DNA of 64,000 nucleotides from positions 1 to 64,000 of the forward strand of contig JAMPEM010000009.1 in assembly GCA_023665145.1 (NCBI GenBank), written 5' to 3'. Below the pieces are notes generated by a model. It was given only the letters and a program-made list of their open reading frames with translations, had not been told where the DNA came from and did no database searches. This DNA is from Bacteroides sp. Lineage in GTDB: Bacteria > Bacteroidota > Bacteroidia > Bacteroidales > Muribaculaceae. Of this stretch, positions 1 through 7,478 are shown one piece after another. Position 1 is the first letter of the stretch, and every line of letters starts with the position of its first letter. The position numbers and the translations under genes are program-made.

Positions 1-15
1 ATAAACCATAAATCA

Positions 16-51
16 CAAGTTTCCAAGTTGCCGGGCAACTTGAGAAACTTG
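16..51 (-). terminator. Extended palindrome downstream of manA
   Basis: The arms 16-32 and 34-51 pair over 17 bp with a single bulged base and a one-base loop centre at 33, a very stable hairpin. It begins 21 bp beyond the manA stop codon on the minus strand, so a terminator or mRNA-end stabiliser is the natural reading, but no run of U follows. Its core resembles a second palindrome at 14355-14372 (see findings), so it may belong to a dispersed repeat family. Confidence 0.5.
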
Positions 52-72
52 AACTAACTTACTTTCAGAATA

Positions 73-1056
73 TTATTTTATGTATGTTTCAAGAGCGGTA
101 AAATCTCCGTCCGGGGAAATAACAACATTTGGTGCTGAGGCCGGAATAAGAACGGAATGTCCTTGACGAAGTTCAATTGTATGTCCTTGACTTGAGATTG
201 ATGCTTTTCCGTTGGTAGCGATCAAAATAACAAATGTATCCCACTCGGAGTAATCTCTGATAGTCTCTTGGTCAAGTTTAAGAAGATTAGTGGTGAAGAA
301 AGGGGAGGATACAAGGGTTACCGGAACGTCTCTGAGGGGTGTATATTTAACTTTTCCCTCTTTAACGGGTTTATTTTTGATAATGTTGAAAGCTTCGCGA
401 GTGTGAAGCTCTCTTTCTTTGCCATCAACGCCTTTTCTGTGATAATCGTAAAGACGGAAAGTGAGGTCACTGCTTTCTTGTATCTCACAGACAAAAGTCC
501 CGGCACCAAGTGCGTGAATTCTTCCGGAGGGGATGAAAAAAGCGTCGCCGGGATTGACGTCAATATAATTAAGATGGTCAAGGAGTTCTTCCGATGCCGC
601 TATTCTGTCGTAATGATCGGGATTAATGGGGCGGTTTAGTCCGTTAATAAGGAATGAGCCTTTATCGGAGTCAATGACATACCACATCTCGGTCTTGCCA
701 TTTCTGTATCCAAGCTTCTGAGCTGAAGCGGCATCGGGATGAACTTGAACGGAAAGGTCTTGTGCTGCATCGATAAATTTTACGAGCAAGGGAAAATTTG
801 TGCCGAACCTCAAAAAATTGCGTTCCCCCAAAAGGGAAGCTCTTCGTTGTTCAATCAGTTGGCGTAATGTTTTCCCTTTGTCGATGCCGGATGCCACAAT
901 GGATTCGCTTCCCGGCAAATCAGATATTTCCCAACTTTCACCAATATTTGAATTTTGTATGGATATATGCTGAGATGCATCGTAATCGTCCTTGAATCGG
1001 ATGATACGATGTCCTCCCCAGATAGTCTCTTTAAAAACCGGGTCAAATGTCCACAT
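73..1056 (-). CDS. manA: Mannose-6-phosphate isomerase, class I (cupin)
   Basis: This 327-aa cytoplasmic enzyme should interconvert mannose-6-phosphate and fructose-6-phosphate, linking mannose use with GDP-mannose supply. The zinc site of type I isomerases is visible: Gln104 and His106 in VQVHPD, Glu123 in TEMWYV, and His181 in PSGRIHALG; Arg201 in the FRLYDY stretch matches the conserved active-site arginine. The length fits the short bacterial form. It stands alone: the gene to its right reads the other way. The start is the first ATG, and no better internal start is seen. Family assignment is firm; the physiological role in this organism is inferred. Confidence 0.95.
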   Translation of the reverse strand: MWTFDPVFKETIWGGHRIIRFKDDYDASQHISIQNSNIGESWEISDLPGSESIVASGIDKGKTLRQLIEQRRASLLGERNFLRFGTNFPLLVKFIDAAQDLSVQVHPDAASAQKLGYRNGKTEMWYVIDSDKGSFLINGLNRPINPDHYDRIAASEELLDHLNYIDVNPGDAFFIPSGRIHALGAGTFVCEIQESSDLTFRLYDYHRKGVDGKERELHTREAFNIIKNKPVKEGKVKYTPLRDVPVTLVSSPFFTTNLLKLDQETIRDYSEWDTFVILIATNGKASISSQGHTIELRQGHSVLIPASAPNVVISPDGDFTALETYIK

Positions 1057-1176
1057 GTGATGTTGTCACTTTTATGCTTTGGTATAAAGGAGAGTTTACA
1101 TAATATACCTTTACATTGACAACGTATTAATAGGCAAAATGTTTTATGAAAAAGTATTTTTTTATATATTTTTCTT

Positions 1177-1221
1177 CTTCAGACAACTGATTGAAGTCTG
1201 AAGTTGTTGTAATATCAACAA
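1177..1221 (+). promoter_or_regulatory. Two adjacent small inverted repeats in the leader of the 78-aa gene
   Basis: An 8-bp inverted repeat (1177-1184 with 1196-1203, loop 11) is followed immediately by a 6-bp one (1204-1209 with 1216-1221, loop 6), ending 15 bp before the ATG at 1237. They could be operator sites or leader hairpins. No clear TAnnTTTG promoter was found here, so the transcription start is unknown and the role is a guess. Confidence 0.3.
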
Positions 1222-1236
1222 ATAAAATAATATATT

Positions 1237-1473
1237 ATGAAAGACATACTTGATAGTGAGGAACGTCGGGAGCTTCCTGATTCTGTTTTTGGATTACCCG
1301 GAAGACGAGAATTCCCAATGCCCGATGCAGCTCATGTCAGAGCCGCTGAGGCTTATTTTAGATATTGTCCGGAGGAATTGAAGCCGGAGTTGGCAAGAAA
1401 TATTTTGCGATTTGCAAAAGAGTATGGGGTGGATGTGAAAAGTGCGACAGTGCTTTCTTATGCTGCTGAATAA
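1237..1473 (+). CDS. Small acidic hypothetical protein (78 aa), phage-protein-like motif
   Basis: A short soluble protein with no signal peptide or membrane segment. Residues 14-40 carry the pattern LPDSVFGLPGRREFP followed by DAAHVRAAEAYF. A similar 'LPDSaFglPg.rkyP..d..HvrnA' pattern occurs, as I recall, in small phage-associated proteins (DUF6582-like), so this may be a domesticated phage-type protein; that link is from memory and unverified. It is flanked by a good bidirectional hairpin terminator at 1486-1525 and opposes the TonB receptor. Function unknown. Confidence 0.7.
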   Translation: MKDILDSEERRELPDSVFGLPGRREFPMPDAAHVRAAEAYFRYCPEELKPELARNILRFAKEYGVDVKSATVLSYAAE

Positions 1474-1485
1474 GAGGTTGACAAA

Positions 1486-1525
1486 CAAAACAAAGGCGTG
1501 ACAATTTTGTTACGCCTTTGTTTTG
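1486..1525. terminator. Bidirectional intrinsic terminator
   Basis: Perfect 14-bp inverted repeat (1486-1499 with 1512-1525, loop 12) between two converging genes, with A-rich outer left and T-rich outer right stem ends. It would end transcripts both from the 78-aa gene and from the TonB-dependent receptor. Confidence 0.85.
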
Positions 1526-1544
1526 CCGGTTATGATTACAGCAG

Positions 1545-4049
1545 TTAGAATTCTTCCGTGCCGTTGTAGTTGTTATCCATTGAGGGTTCTATCTGGCTGT
1601 TTTTATCTCGTTTTGGCTTCATATTGCCGAAAGAGTATTTAATGGTAAGGGAAAGATTTCTGCCGTTTCTCCATCGTTTGCTGTATTGTTCATATCCGTC
1701 ACCCCATGAAGTAGAGGCCATGTTGCGGGAATCGAAAATATCGCGGCAGTTAAGCGAGAATGACCAATTTCCAAGGTTTTTTCGTATACCGGCATCTACA
1801 GACCAGTCAGCACCCCTTGAACCTTGAGCCTGGAGTTGACGAGAACGATAACGTCCGGTGGCTTGCAATGACAATCCCCAAGGTAAGCGTACGCTGACCA
1901 TTTCCCTTATATCCCAAGTGAATTGAGATTGAGATTTTCCGCTAACGGGTATTGGAGTGCCATTGTTGAGGAATTCTGTCTCCCATGAGTCCATGTGGCT
2001 ATAGTAAATGTTGCCGGTGGTGGTAAAATCGAGTTTACCTCCCAGGAATGAATTTTTTACGACAATTTCAAGGCCGGCATTTTGTTGGTTGGCAACGTTT
2101 GCTTCCGTAGTGTACATGATACCGTCTTGAATGAAACTGATGCGATTGAACATGTGTTCGTTGGTGCGTAAATAAGCACTTGCGCTGATCATGTGCCAAG
2201 TCCATGATTTGATGTAATTGATTTCAAATGAATTGGAATAGGCCGGTTCAAGTTCAGGATTACCATACGATATATTAGTAGGGTCGGAAATGTTGCGGAA
2301 AGAATTAAGCATACCTCCCCAGGGACGTCTTATTCGGCGAGTATAGTTAATCTGCATTTCATTATCATGCGGCAGTGACCAGGAAATGAATGCTGAGGGA
2401 AAGAGTGAAAATAAATTTTTGCTGTATTGTGGCACATCTTCTTTATCTTGTCCGTAGGCAAGTGAGCGAGTGCGTACCTGCCATGCTTCACCGCGAAGTC
2501 CGGCTGAAAAGCTGAAGGATTTGTATTTTCCTCCGAGAGTGAAATAAAGAGCGGAGATATTGTTGGTGTATAGGAATGTGTTGAAAAGATCCGTATTTAG
2601 CGACAAGTCTTCCTTATTAGTACCCAGATATGATCTTACCGGAGTGTTTTCATGGCTGTAGTTGCCATTGAATCCCGCTTCAAGTTTGAGCCAGGATGTC
2701 AGTTGGTTAGTGTAATCAAGTTTGATTTCCGCGGAGTTTGTGCCTATGTTTTGATTCTGTTCCTGATATTGTTCTTTTTCATATTCGGTAGGAGTATCAA
2801 TAGACGACGCAAATTTTTGAAGTTCATAATAGCTGCTCCATTGAGGACCACCCCAATGGTTATAAGCAGCTGAGAAATCGATATAATTGGTATCACTCCA
2901 TCGGTGAGTGTAACCCAATTCGGCATGGGCACCTCGCATGTCGCCTGTTGAGCGATTAAGGTTTTTGTCAAAATACCATTTCATCGCCGGAGCGTTGGTG
3001 TGATATTCAGTGTTGGAATTCCGCCAGTTGTGTCCCAACATTCCGAAGGCTGATGCAGAAATATCATCGTTTTCCGTTAGGTGATAAGTGGCACCCAGAC
3101 GAATGAATACATTATTGCCATGATTCCTGTTTTTCCCTTCTGAAGTCAGGTAATCACCAGTGTAGTTATAATCTCCATTTTCATCTGTCCCGTCAAAATA
3201 TCTGCGATTGGATTCCGAGCCACCGCCACCATGCCTCATACGGAAACTCGCGGAGGCAAATGTATCCCATTTGGCATTGTTATAATTAATTGAAACTCCG
3301 GTATTGGCACCTCCACGAGTGTTTCCTCCAATTTCAGCAGATCCAAAATATCCGCCGCGGCGATCCTTCTTCAGCACAATATTAATTATTCCGGCTGACC
3401 CTTCCGGGGAATATTTGGCCGACGGATTGGTGATTACTTCAATTCTTTCGATTGTCTCACCCGGAATTTGTTCGAGTATCTGAGCACGATTGTCAGCAGT
3501 AAGACCTGATTCTTTGCCATTAATCCATACAGTCACCGAGCTATTTCCTCTCAAAGATACTTCGCCATCTTGATCTACTTCGACCGATGGGATGGATTCG
3601 AGCAGTTCGCTTGCTGACTGGCCTGCAGCGGCAATACTTGAATCTACAGTGAAAACCTTTCTGTCAAGTTCGAATTTCATTTGACTCTTGACACCGGTCA
3701 CTACCACTTCCTCCAACATCTTTGTGTCATCGGATAGACGTATAGTGCCTATTTCTACATTTTTACCGGCAATAGTGACGGGACGTTCTTGATCAACACT
3801 TCCGATTGAACTCACTCTTACCAAATATTTTCCGTCAGGCACATCATTAATCTCAAAATATCCCTGGTCATCTGTTGTACCTCCTATAGCAAGAGGTTTA
3901 TGGGTATTTGCGTTTATCAGTTGAATATTAGCATAATCCATTGGTTCCCCGGTAGTTTTATTTACGGCCATTCCGGTAATATTACCTTTAGCTAAAGTGA
4001 GAAGCGGACACATTATGATTCCGGTGAACAGTATTCTTCGTAAGGTCAT
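1545..4049 (-). CDS. TonB-dependent outer-membrane receptor family protein
   Basis: An 834-aa outer-membrane beta-barrel protein. The first ~21 residues form a signal peptide ending near LTLAKG. Residues ~24-100 are a carboxypeptidase-regulatory-like beta-sandwich (GMAVNKTTGEPMDYANIQL), typical of Bacteroidota receptors. Residues ~120-230 are the plug, with LLESIPSVEVDQDGEVSLRG and the IERIEVITNPSAKY motif. The rest is the barrel of the outer membrane beta-barrel (OMP_b-brl_3) type, rich in alternating aromatic strands, ending in Phe. It is not a SusC: no SusD or sugar enzymes lie beside it. Substrate cannot be told; peptides, metals or glycans are all possible. It seems monocistronic, with a terminator at 1486-1525. 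Confidence 0.9.
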   Translation of the reverse strand: MTLRRILFTGIIMCPLLTLAKGNITGMAVNKTTGEPMDYANIQLINANTHKPLAIGGTTDDQGYFEINDVPDGKYLVRVSSIGSVDQERPVTIAGKNVEIGTIRLSDDTKMLEEVVVTGVKSQMKFELDRKVFTVDSSIAAAGQSASELLESIPSVEVDQDGEVSLRGNSSVTVWINGKESGLTADNRAQILEQIPGETIERIEVITNPSAKYSPEGSAGIINIVLKKDRRGGYFGSAEIGGNTRGGANTGVSINYNNAKWDTFASASFRMRHGGGGSESNRRYFDGTDENGDYNYTGDYLTSEGKNRNHGNNVFIRLGATYHLTENDDISASAFGMLGHNWRNSNTEYHTNAPAMKWYFDKNLNRSTGDMRGAHAELGYTHRWSDTNYIDFSAAYNHWGGPQWSSYYELQKFASSIDTPTEYEKEQYQEQNQNIGTNSAEIKLDYTNQLTSWLKLEAGFNGNYSHENTPVRSYLGTNKEDLSLNTDLFNTFLYTNNISALYFTLGGKYKSFSFSAGLRGEAWQVRTRSLAYGQDKEDVPQYSKNLFSLFPSAFISWSLPHDNEMQINYTRRIRRPWGGMLNSFRNISDPTNISYGNPELEPAYSNSFEINYIKSWTWHMISASAYLRTNEHMFNRISFIQDGIMYTTEANVANQQNAGLEIVVKNSFLGGKLDFTTTGNIYYSHMDSWETEFLNNGTPIPVSGKSQSQFTWDIREMVSVRLPWGLSLQATGRYRSRQLQAQGSRGADWSVDAGIRKNLGNWSFSLNCRDIFDSRNMASTSWGDGYEQYSKRWRNGRNLSLTIKYSFGNMKPKRDKNSQIEPSMDNNYNGTEEF

Positions 4050-4235
4050 AGTCTATAGTGATAAATATCGAATCGTTTTATTTATTTCCGAATAAATTGA
4101 CATTTTTAATACGATTAAGTTTAAATTTAAGTTGCTGCCATATGCGAGATTTTATGTTTTTTTAATATTTAAACTTGTGTATGTTAAATCTTTTTAACTA
4201 AGAGGTGGTTTAAAATAAAACATAAGATTTTTTAT

Positions 4236-4243
4236 TAATTTTG
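4236..4243 (+). promoter_or_regulatory. Possible -7 element for the CMP-sugar synthetase gene
   Basis: TAATTTTG fits the Bacteroidota -7 consensus TAnnTTTG and lies 66 bp before the ATG at 4310. No clean TTG is found about 20 bp upstream, so this is only half of the expected promoter. Confidence 0.35.
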
Positions 4244-4309
4244 TACTTCCTATCTTAAGTATGTGAAATGATAGATTTGTAATATATAAATAATAGAATA
4301 CAGATAAAT

Positions 4310-5020
4310 ATGAATTGTCTTGTCACTGTTTGTGCCCGAGGAGGTTCCAAAGGGATTCCGGGCAAGAATATAAAACCCGTTGGGGGAAAGCCACTTCTTG
4401 CTTATACCGCAGGTATTGCAAAGAGATTCGCAGATAAACATGGCTTTGACCTCGCTTTTTCTACAGATTCTGATGAAATTCGTAAAGTCGGTGCTGAATA
4501 TGGTCTCCCGACAGATTATGTGCGTCCGGAAAGTCTGGCAGGTGATGTTATAGGTAAGCCGGCAGCTATTTTCGATCTTATGAAATGGGCTGAAAAAAAG
4601 TATGGTAAAAGGTATGATTATGTGCTTGATTTGGATGTGACATCGCCCATTCGCACTATGGAAGATATTGAGAAATGTCTTCAAACTATTTTGTCCAGTC
4701 CGGATGCAATGACAATCTTCTCTGTCAGCCCGTGTGGCAGAAATCCCTATTTCAATCAGGTAGCTGAACGTTCCGACGGTTATTACGGTGTGGCCACCGG
4801 AGATGGTAATGTCACGGCAAGACAGAAAGCGCCTAAAGTATATGATATAAATGGCTCAATATATGTTTATCGACGGGATGCATTGGATTGTGATTTTCCT
4901 AAGGCAATAAGTCCCAAGACCCTTGTATATGTGATGGATCATCTGTGTTTTGACCTTGACGAGCCCTCAGATTATGATTATTTAGCTTATTTGCTTGATA
5001 CCGGAAAGCTGAAGTTATAA
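4310..5020 (+). CDS. Acylneuraminate (CMP-sugar) cytidylyltransferase family protein
   Basis: A 236-aa nucleotidyltransferase of the CMP-nonulosonate synthetase family, which activates a nonulosonic acid with CTP for surface glycans. The N-terminal CTP-binding motif CARGGSKGIPGKN occupies residues 8-20, and the LDLDVTSPIR segment contains the metal-binding acidic residues. Length matches NeuA/PseF/LegF-type enzymes. The exact sugar (sialic, pseudaminic or legionaminic acid, or another) cannot be decided. The neighbours are not nonulosonate biosynthesis genes, so it is an orphan here. A possible -7 element lies at 4236 and a strong terminator follows at 5035-5079. Confidence 0.85.
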   Translation: MNCLVTVCARGGSKGIPGKNIKPVGGKPLLAYTAGIAKRFADKHGFDLAFSTDSDEIRKVGAEYGLPTDYVRPESLAGDVIGKPAAIFDLMKWAEKKYGKRYDYVLDLDVTSPIRTMEDIEKCLQTILSSPDAMTIFSVSPCGRNPYFNQVAERSDGYYGVATGDGNVTARQKAPKVYDINGSIYVYRRDALDCDFPKAISPKTLVYVMDHLCFDLDEPSDYDYLAYLLDTGKLKL

Positions 5021-5034
5021 AAGTAACTAATAAT

Positions 5035-5079
5035 AAAAATCCCCTTGCAATGCTGATGTTAGCAAGCAAGGGGATTTTT
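5035..5079. terminator. Strong intrinsic terminator after the cytidylyltransferase
   Basis: Perfect 14-bp arms (5035-5048 and 5066-5079) enclose a loop that itself holds a 4-bp helper stem. The right arm runs into TTTTTT on the plus strand and the left arm into A's, so it can serve both this gene and the converging secreted protein gene. Confidence 0.85.
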
Positions 5080-5123
5080 TAGTTATATATATCGGGAATT
5101 AATTCCCTTCTCAGTCAAGTGTT

Positions 5124-7274
5124 TCAGAATACCACCTTAGTGGTAGTTGAAGCATTTACACCTTCTGCGCGAACGATTACGATACCTTTATAGTCAACGT
5201 TGACGTTTAGGTTGCCATCAGCTGCAGTGTATGTTGCAAGCTTGGTGCCATCTACAGTGTAAAGTGCTACATTTACAGCCTCAGGAGCTGATACATTCAA
5301 TATGTTTCCTTGACGAGTCACATTGATGGTCGATGCTTCATTGAAGATTCCTTCCACGCTCTGATTCTCTTTTGCCTTTTTGAGATTCATTTTGTCTGCT
5401 GCAACGATTTCGCCGCTATCGGAGTCAAGAATAAGAACGATAACATCAAATTTATCAAGAATGAGATTGTCATTCTCATCAAGGTTTACAATGTTTTCAG
5501 GGATTTTGAATGAAATCTTGCTGTTGTTGTATTTATTAAGCTCAAATCCGGGCTTAAGATTAGCGCCATTGTATGAAGGCCAGATGCCGCGTGCCACCTC
5601 TTGATATACCATTTTGCTGTAAGAAATGACAGATTGTGCCCATTCCCCTTTCAAGATAAATTTTTCAAAATATTTCTCCGGAATGTTGGGTGCAGCAATA
5701 TTAGGCCATTTAGTTACAAGATAGTTCTCTTGGTTGTAACCGTCAGAGAAACCTCTGACATCATTTTCAGTCAATATAACAGCTGCTTTTACATAAGTAT
5801 TCTCAGAAGTGAAGCCTGCACGTACATCGAAATCAACGGTGATTTCATCATCAAATGTGATAGTCTCATTCGCTGATGAGATGTTGTTAAGACGACAATC
5901 GTAGATGGAAGTTCCTTTATAAAGAGATTGGAATGATGCCAAATCTGCAGGATCTTTACCTTTGATTGAACGGTTGAAACTTGCCAACGGAAGACCTGTG
6001 CCATTAAGTGCGGAGAATGCAGAGACATATGATTCTACACCTTGATTCATCGGGTCTGCATAATTCATGTATGAATGAACCATAATGGGGATAAATTTGG
6101 GACCTGCGTTTTCTGACGCACCGATTTCTGTACGATATTCGTTCATCAAGTCAGCGTAATATTTTGCAGCACCCATTCCTCTTGGACACCATCCGCAGCC
6201 GGAAGCAGTAGCTTCTTCCATAACAACTGATGCAGGGTAATTGGTCTGAGCGCATTTCACAGTTCCGGTAACGACTGAAGATACAAGCCCTTCAACAGGA
6301 TTGCCGTTTTCATCAGTTATGTCGGGTGTGAAAGTTACGGTATAGTCTACAGATTTGTCATCGGCTATTTTGATTGGATTATCAGAGAATTTGCAAAGTT
6401 GGAAGGTGAGTTTACCATTATTATTTCCAAATTTTTTCTTGAAATAATAGTCGTATTTTTGACCATTGTATTCCAACACGGCTTTTACACCCGGGCAATC
6501 CAAAGGTGTTTTCATACCGATATTGATACTGACAACAATCTCATCACCGTTTACTGCGATTGTTTCCGTATTATTAGCATATGTGAAAGCGTATTGACCG
6601 ATGTTGAGGTTTGTCCATCCCATCATTCCTATACCACCTTGCTCTGCTACAAGTGCCAAGCGTACTTTTTTCCCTTTGTAACCGTTTATGGGAGTTACAT
6701 AGGAGTTTGAGCCGAGACGTTGTTCGCTTGTAGCTGTTTTGCATGAGGCTGTGCCGCTATATAACTGTGTGAAATCCTTAGGATCTGAGCTACCTTCAGA
6801 AATGAATACTTTGAACGGTGCAGTGTATGAAGAAGTCATTGAAGATGGATACAACCAGTCAGATATCGCATAGTTGATGAAATCAAAATATAGCTCAGCG
6901 TAATCATCGTTGATTTCTATTTCCGGAGAAATAATCCACTGATTGACTTTAGCGGGTTTACCTTCAAAAGATGTACATACAAACGGGGCGTAAATTCCTG
7001 CATCGGAAATAAGTACGTTTGTGAAATAGGGTGCACCAAATTCCGGGTTTGTGGTGTCATCGTTCAGAAGAGTCCCAAAAAACATTTTAAGGTTTTCGTC
7101 AAGGGGTATGGCATCTATACCGGTTGACGACCATCCATCAGAGAGGTGATCTTCAGTGGCATTCATCTTTTCGAAGTTCTCGCTGTAATAATACGGCAAT
7201 ACCTCCGTTACAGTTTGCGCTGATGAAGCACAAGCGATGACGGCCAATGACGCAAGTAATGTAGTTTTTTTCAT
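5124..7274 (-). CDS. Secreted Omp28-like protein with thioredoxin-type CxxC and C-terminal sorting domain
   Basis: A 716-aa exported protein. The signal peptide (residues 1-19, MKKTTLLASLAVIACASSA) is followed by a beta-sandwich of the cleaved-adhesin/choice-of-anchor J kind (~30-215). A middle Omp28-related domain starts near residue 350 with VVMEEATASGCGWCPRG; Cys360 and Cys363 form a thioredoxin-like CxxC. The last ~70 residues (INVTRQGNILNVSAPEAV to TTTKVVF) look like a type IX secretion-system type A sorting domain, so surface delivery or release is likely. Redox activity is possible but unproved. It has its own promoter at 7415-7445, overlapped by an inverted repeat. Confidence 0.8.
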   Translation of the reverse strand: MKKTTLLASLAVIACASSAQTVTEVLPYYYSENFEKMNATEDHLSDGWSSTGIDAIPLDENLKMFFGTLLNDDTTNPEFGAPYFTNVLISDAGIYAPFVCTSFEGKPAKVNQWIISPEIEINDDYAELYFDFINYAISDWLYPSSMTSSYTAPFKVFISEGSSDPKDFTQLYSGTASCKTATSEQRLGSNSYVTPINGYKGKKVRLALVAEQGGIGMMGWTNLNIGQYAFTYANNTETIAVNGDEIVVSINIGMKTPLDCPGVKAVLEYNGQKYDYYFKKKFGNNNGKLTFQLCKFSDNPIKIADDKSVDYTVTFTPDITDENGNPVEGLVSSVVTGTVKCAQTNYPASVVMEEATASGCGWCPRGMGAAKYYADLMNEYRTEIGASENAGPKFIPIMVHSYMNYADPMNQGVESYVSAFSALNGTGLPLASFNRSIKGKDPADLASFQSLYKGTSIYDCRLNNISSANETITFDDEITVDFDVRAGFTSENTYVKAAVILTENDVRGFSDGYNQENYLVTKWPNIAAPNIPEKYFEKFILKGEWAQSVISYSKMVYQEVARGIWPSYNGANLKPGFELNKYNNSKISFKIPENIVNLDENDNLILDKFDVIVLILDSDSGEIVAADKMNLKKAKENQSVEGIFNEASTINVTRQGNILNVSAPEAVNVALYTVDGTKLATYTAADGNLNVNVDYKGIVIVRAEGVNASTTTKVVF

Positions 7275-7367
7275 TTCTTGGTATTGTTAAATTTTATTTA
7301 TTGTTTTTGCTATCTTTGTATGAACCTGTAAAATATCACATAATTCGGCATTATGTCAGGATATGAT

Positions 7368-7418
7368 TTTGCCCTGTCTTCGACCGATTTTAAAATTTCG
7401 TTTGGTTGACAGGGCAAA
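7368..7418. repeat. 11-bp perfect inverted repeat overlapping a promoter
   Basis: TTTGCCCTGTC (7368-7378) pairs with GACAGGGCAAA (7408-7418), 29 bp apart. The right arm includes the TTTG half of the -7 element of the minus-strand promoter and the likely start point. The placement suggests an operator that could be bound by a dimeric or looping repressor. Confidence 0.6.
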
Positions 7419-7445
7419 GTTAACTATTTTTTTTTATATTAGCAA
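7415..7445 (-). promoter_or_regulatory. Promoter of the Omp28-like gene
   Basis: Read on the minus strand: -33 TTG (7443-7445), 20-bp spacer, -7 TAACTTTG (7415-7422), an exact match to the Bacteroidota consensus spacing. Start of transcription should lie near 7408, giving a leader of roughly 130 nt before the ATG at 7274. Confidence 0.7.
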
Positions 7446-7478
7446 TACAGTTGCAAAATTTTAATTTTTTTATGCGCA

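Noticed and set aside
268..639. 123-codon plus-strand frame inside manA
   Set aside because: Antisense shadow of a clearly real gene; no independent start signals.
7311..7318. Plus-strand TATCTTTG near 7.3 kb
   Set aside because: No plus-strand gene or structured RNA follows and no -33 element is at the right distance; taken as chance.
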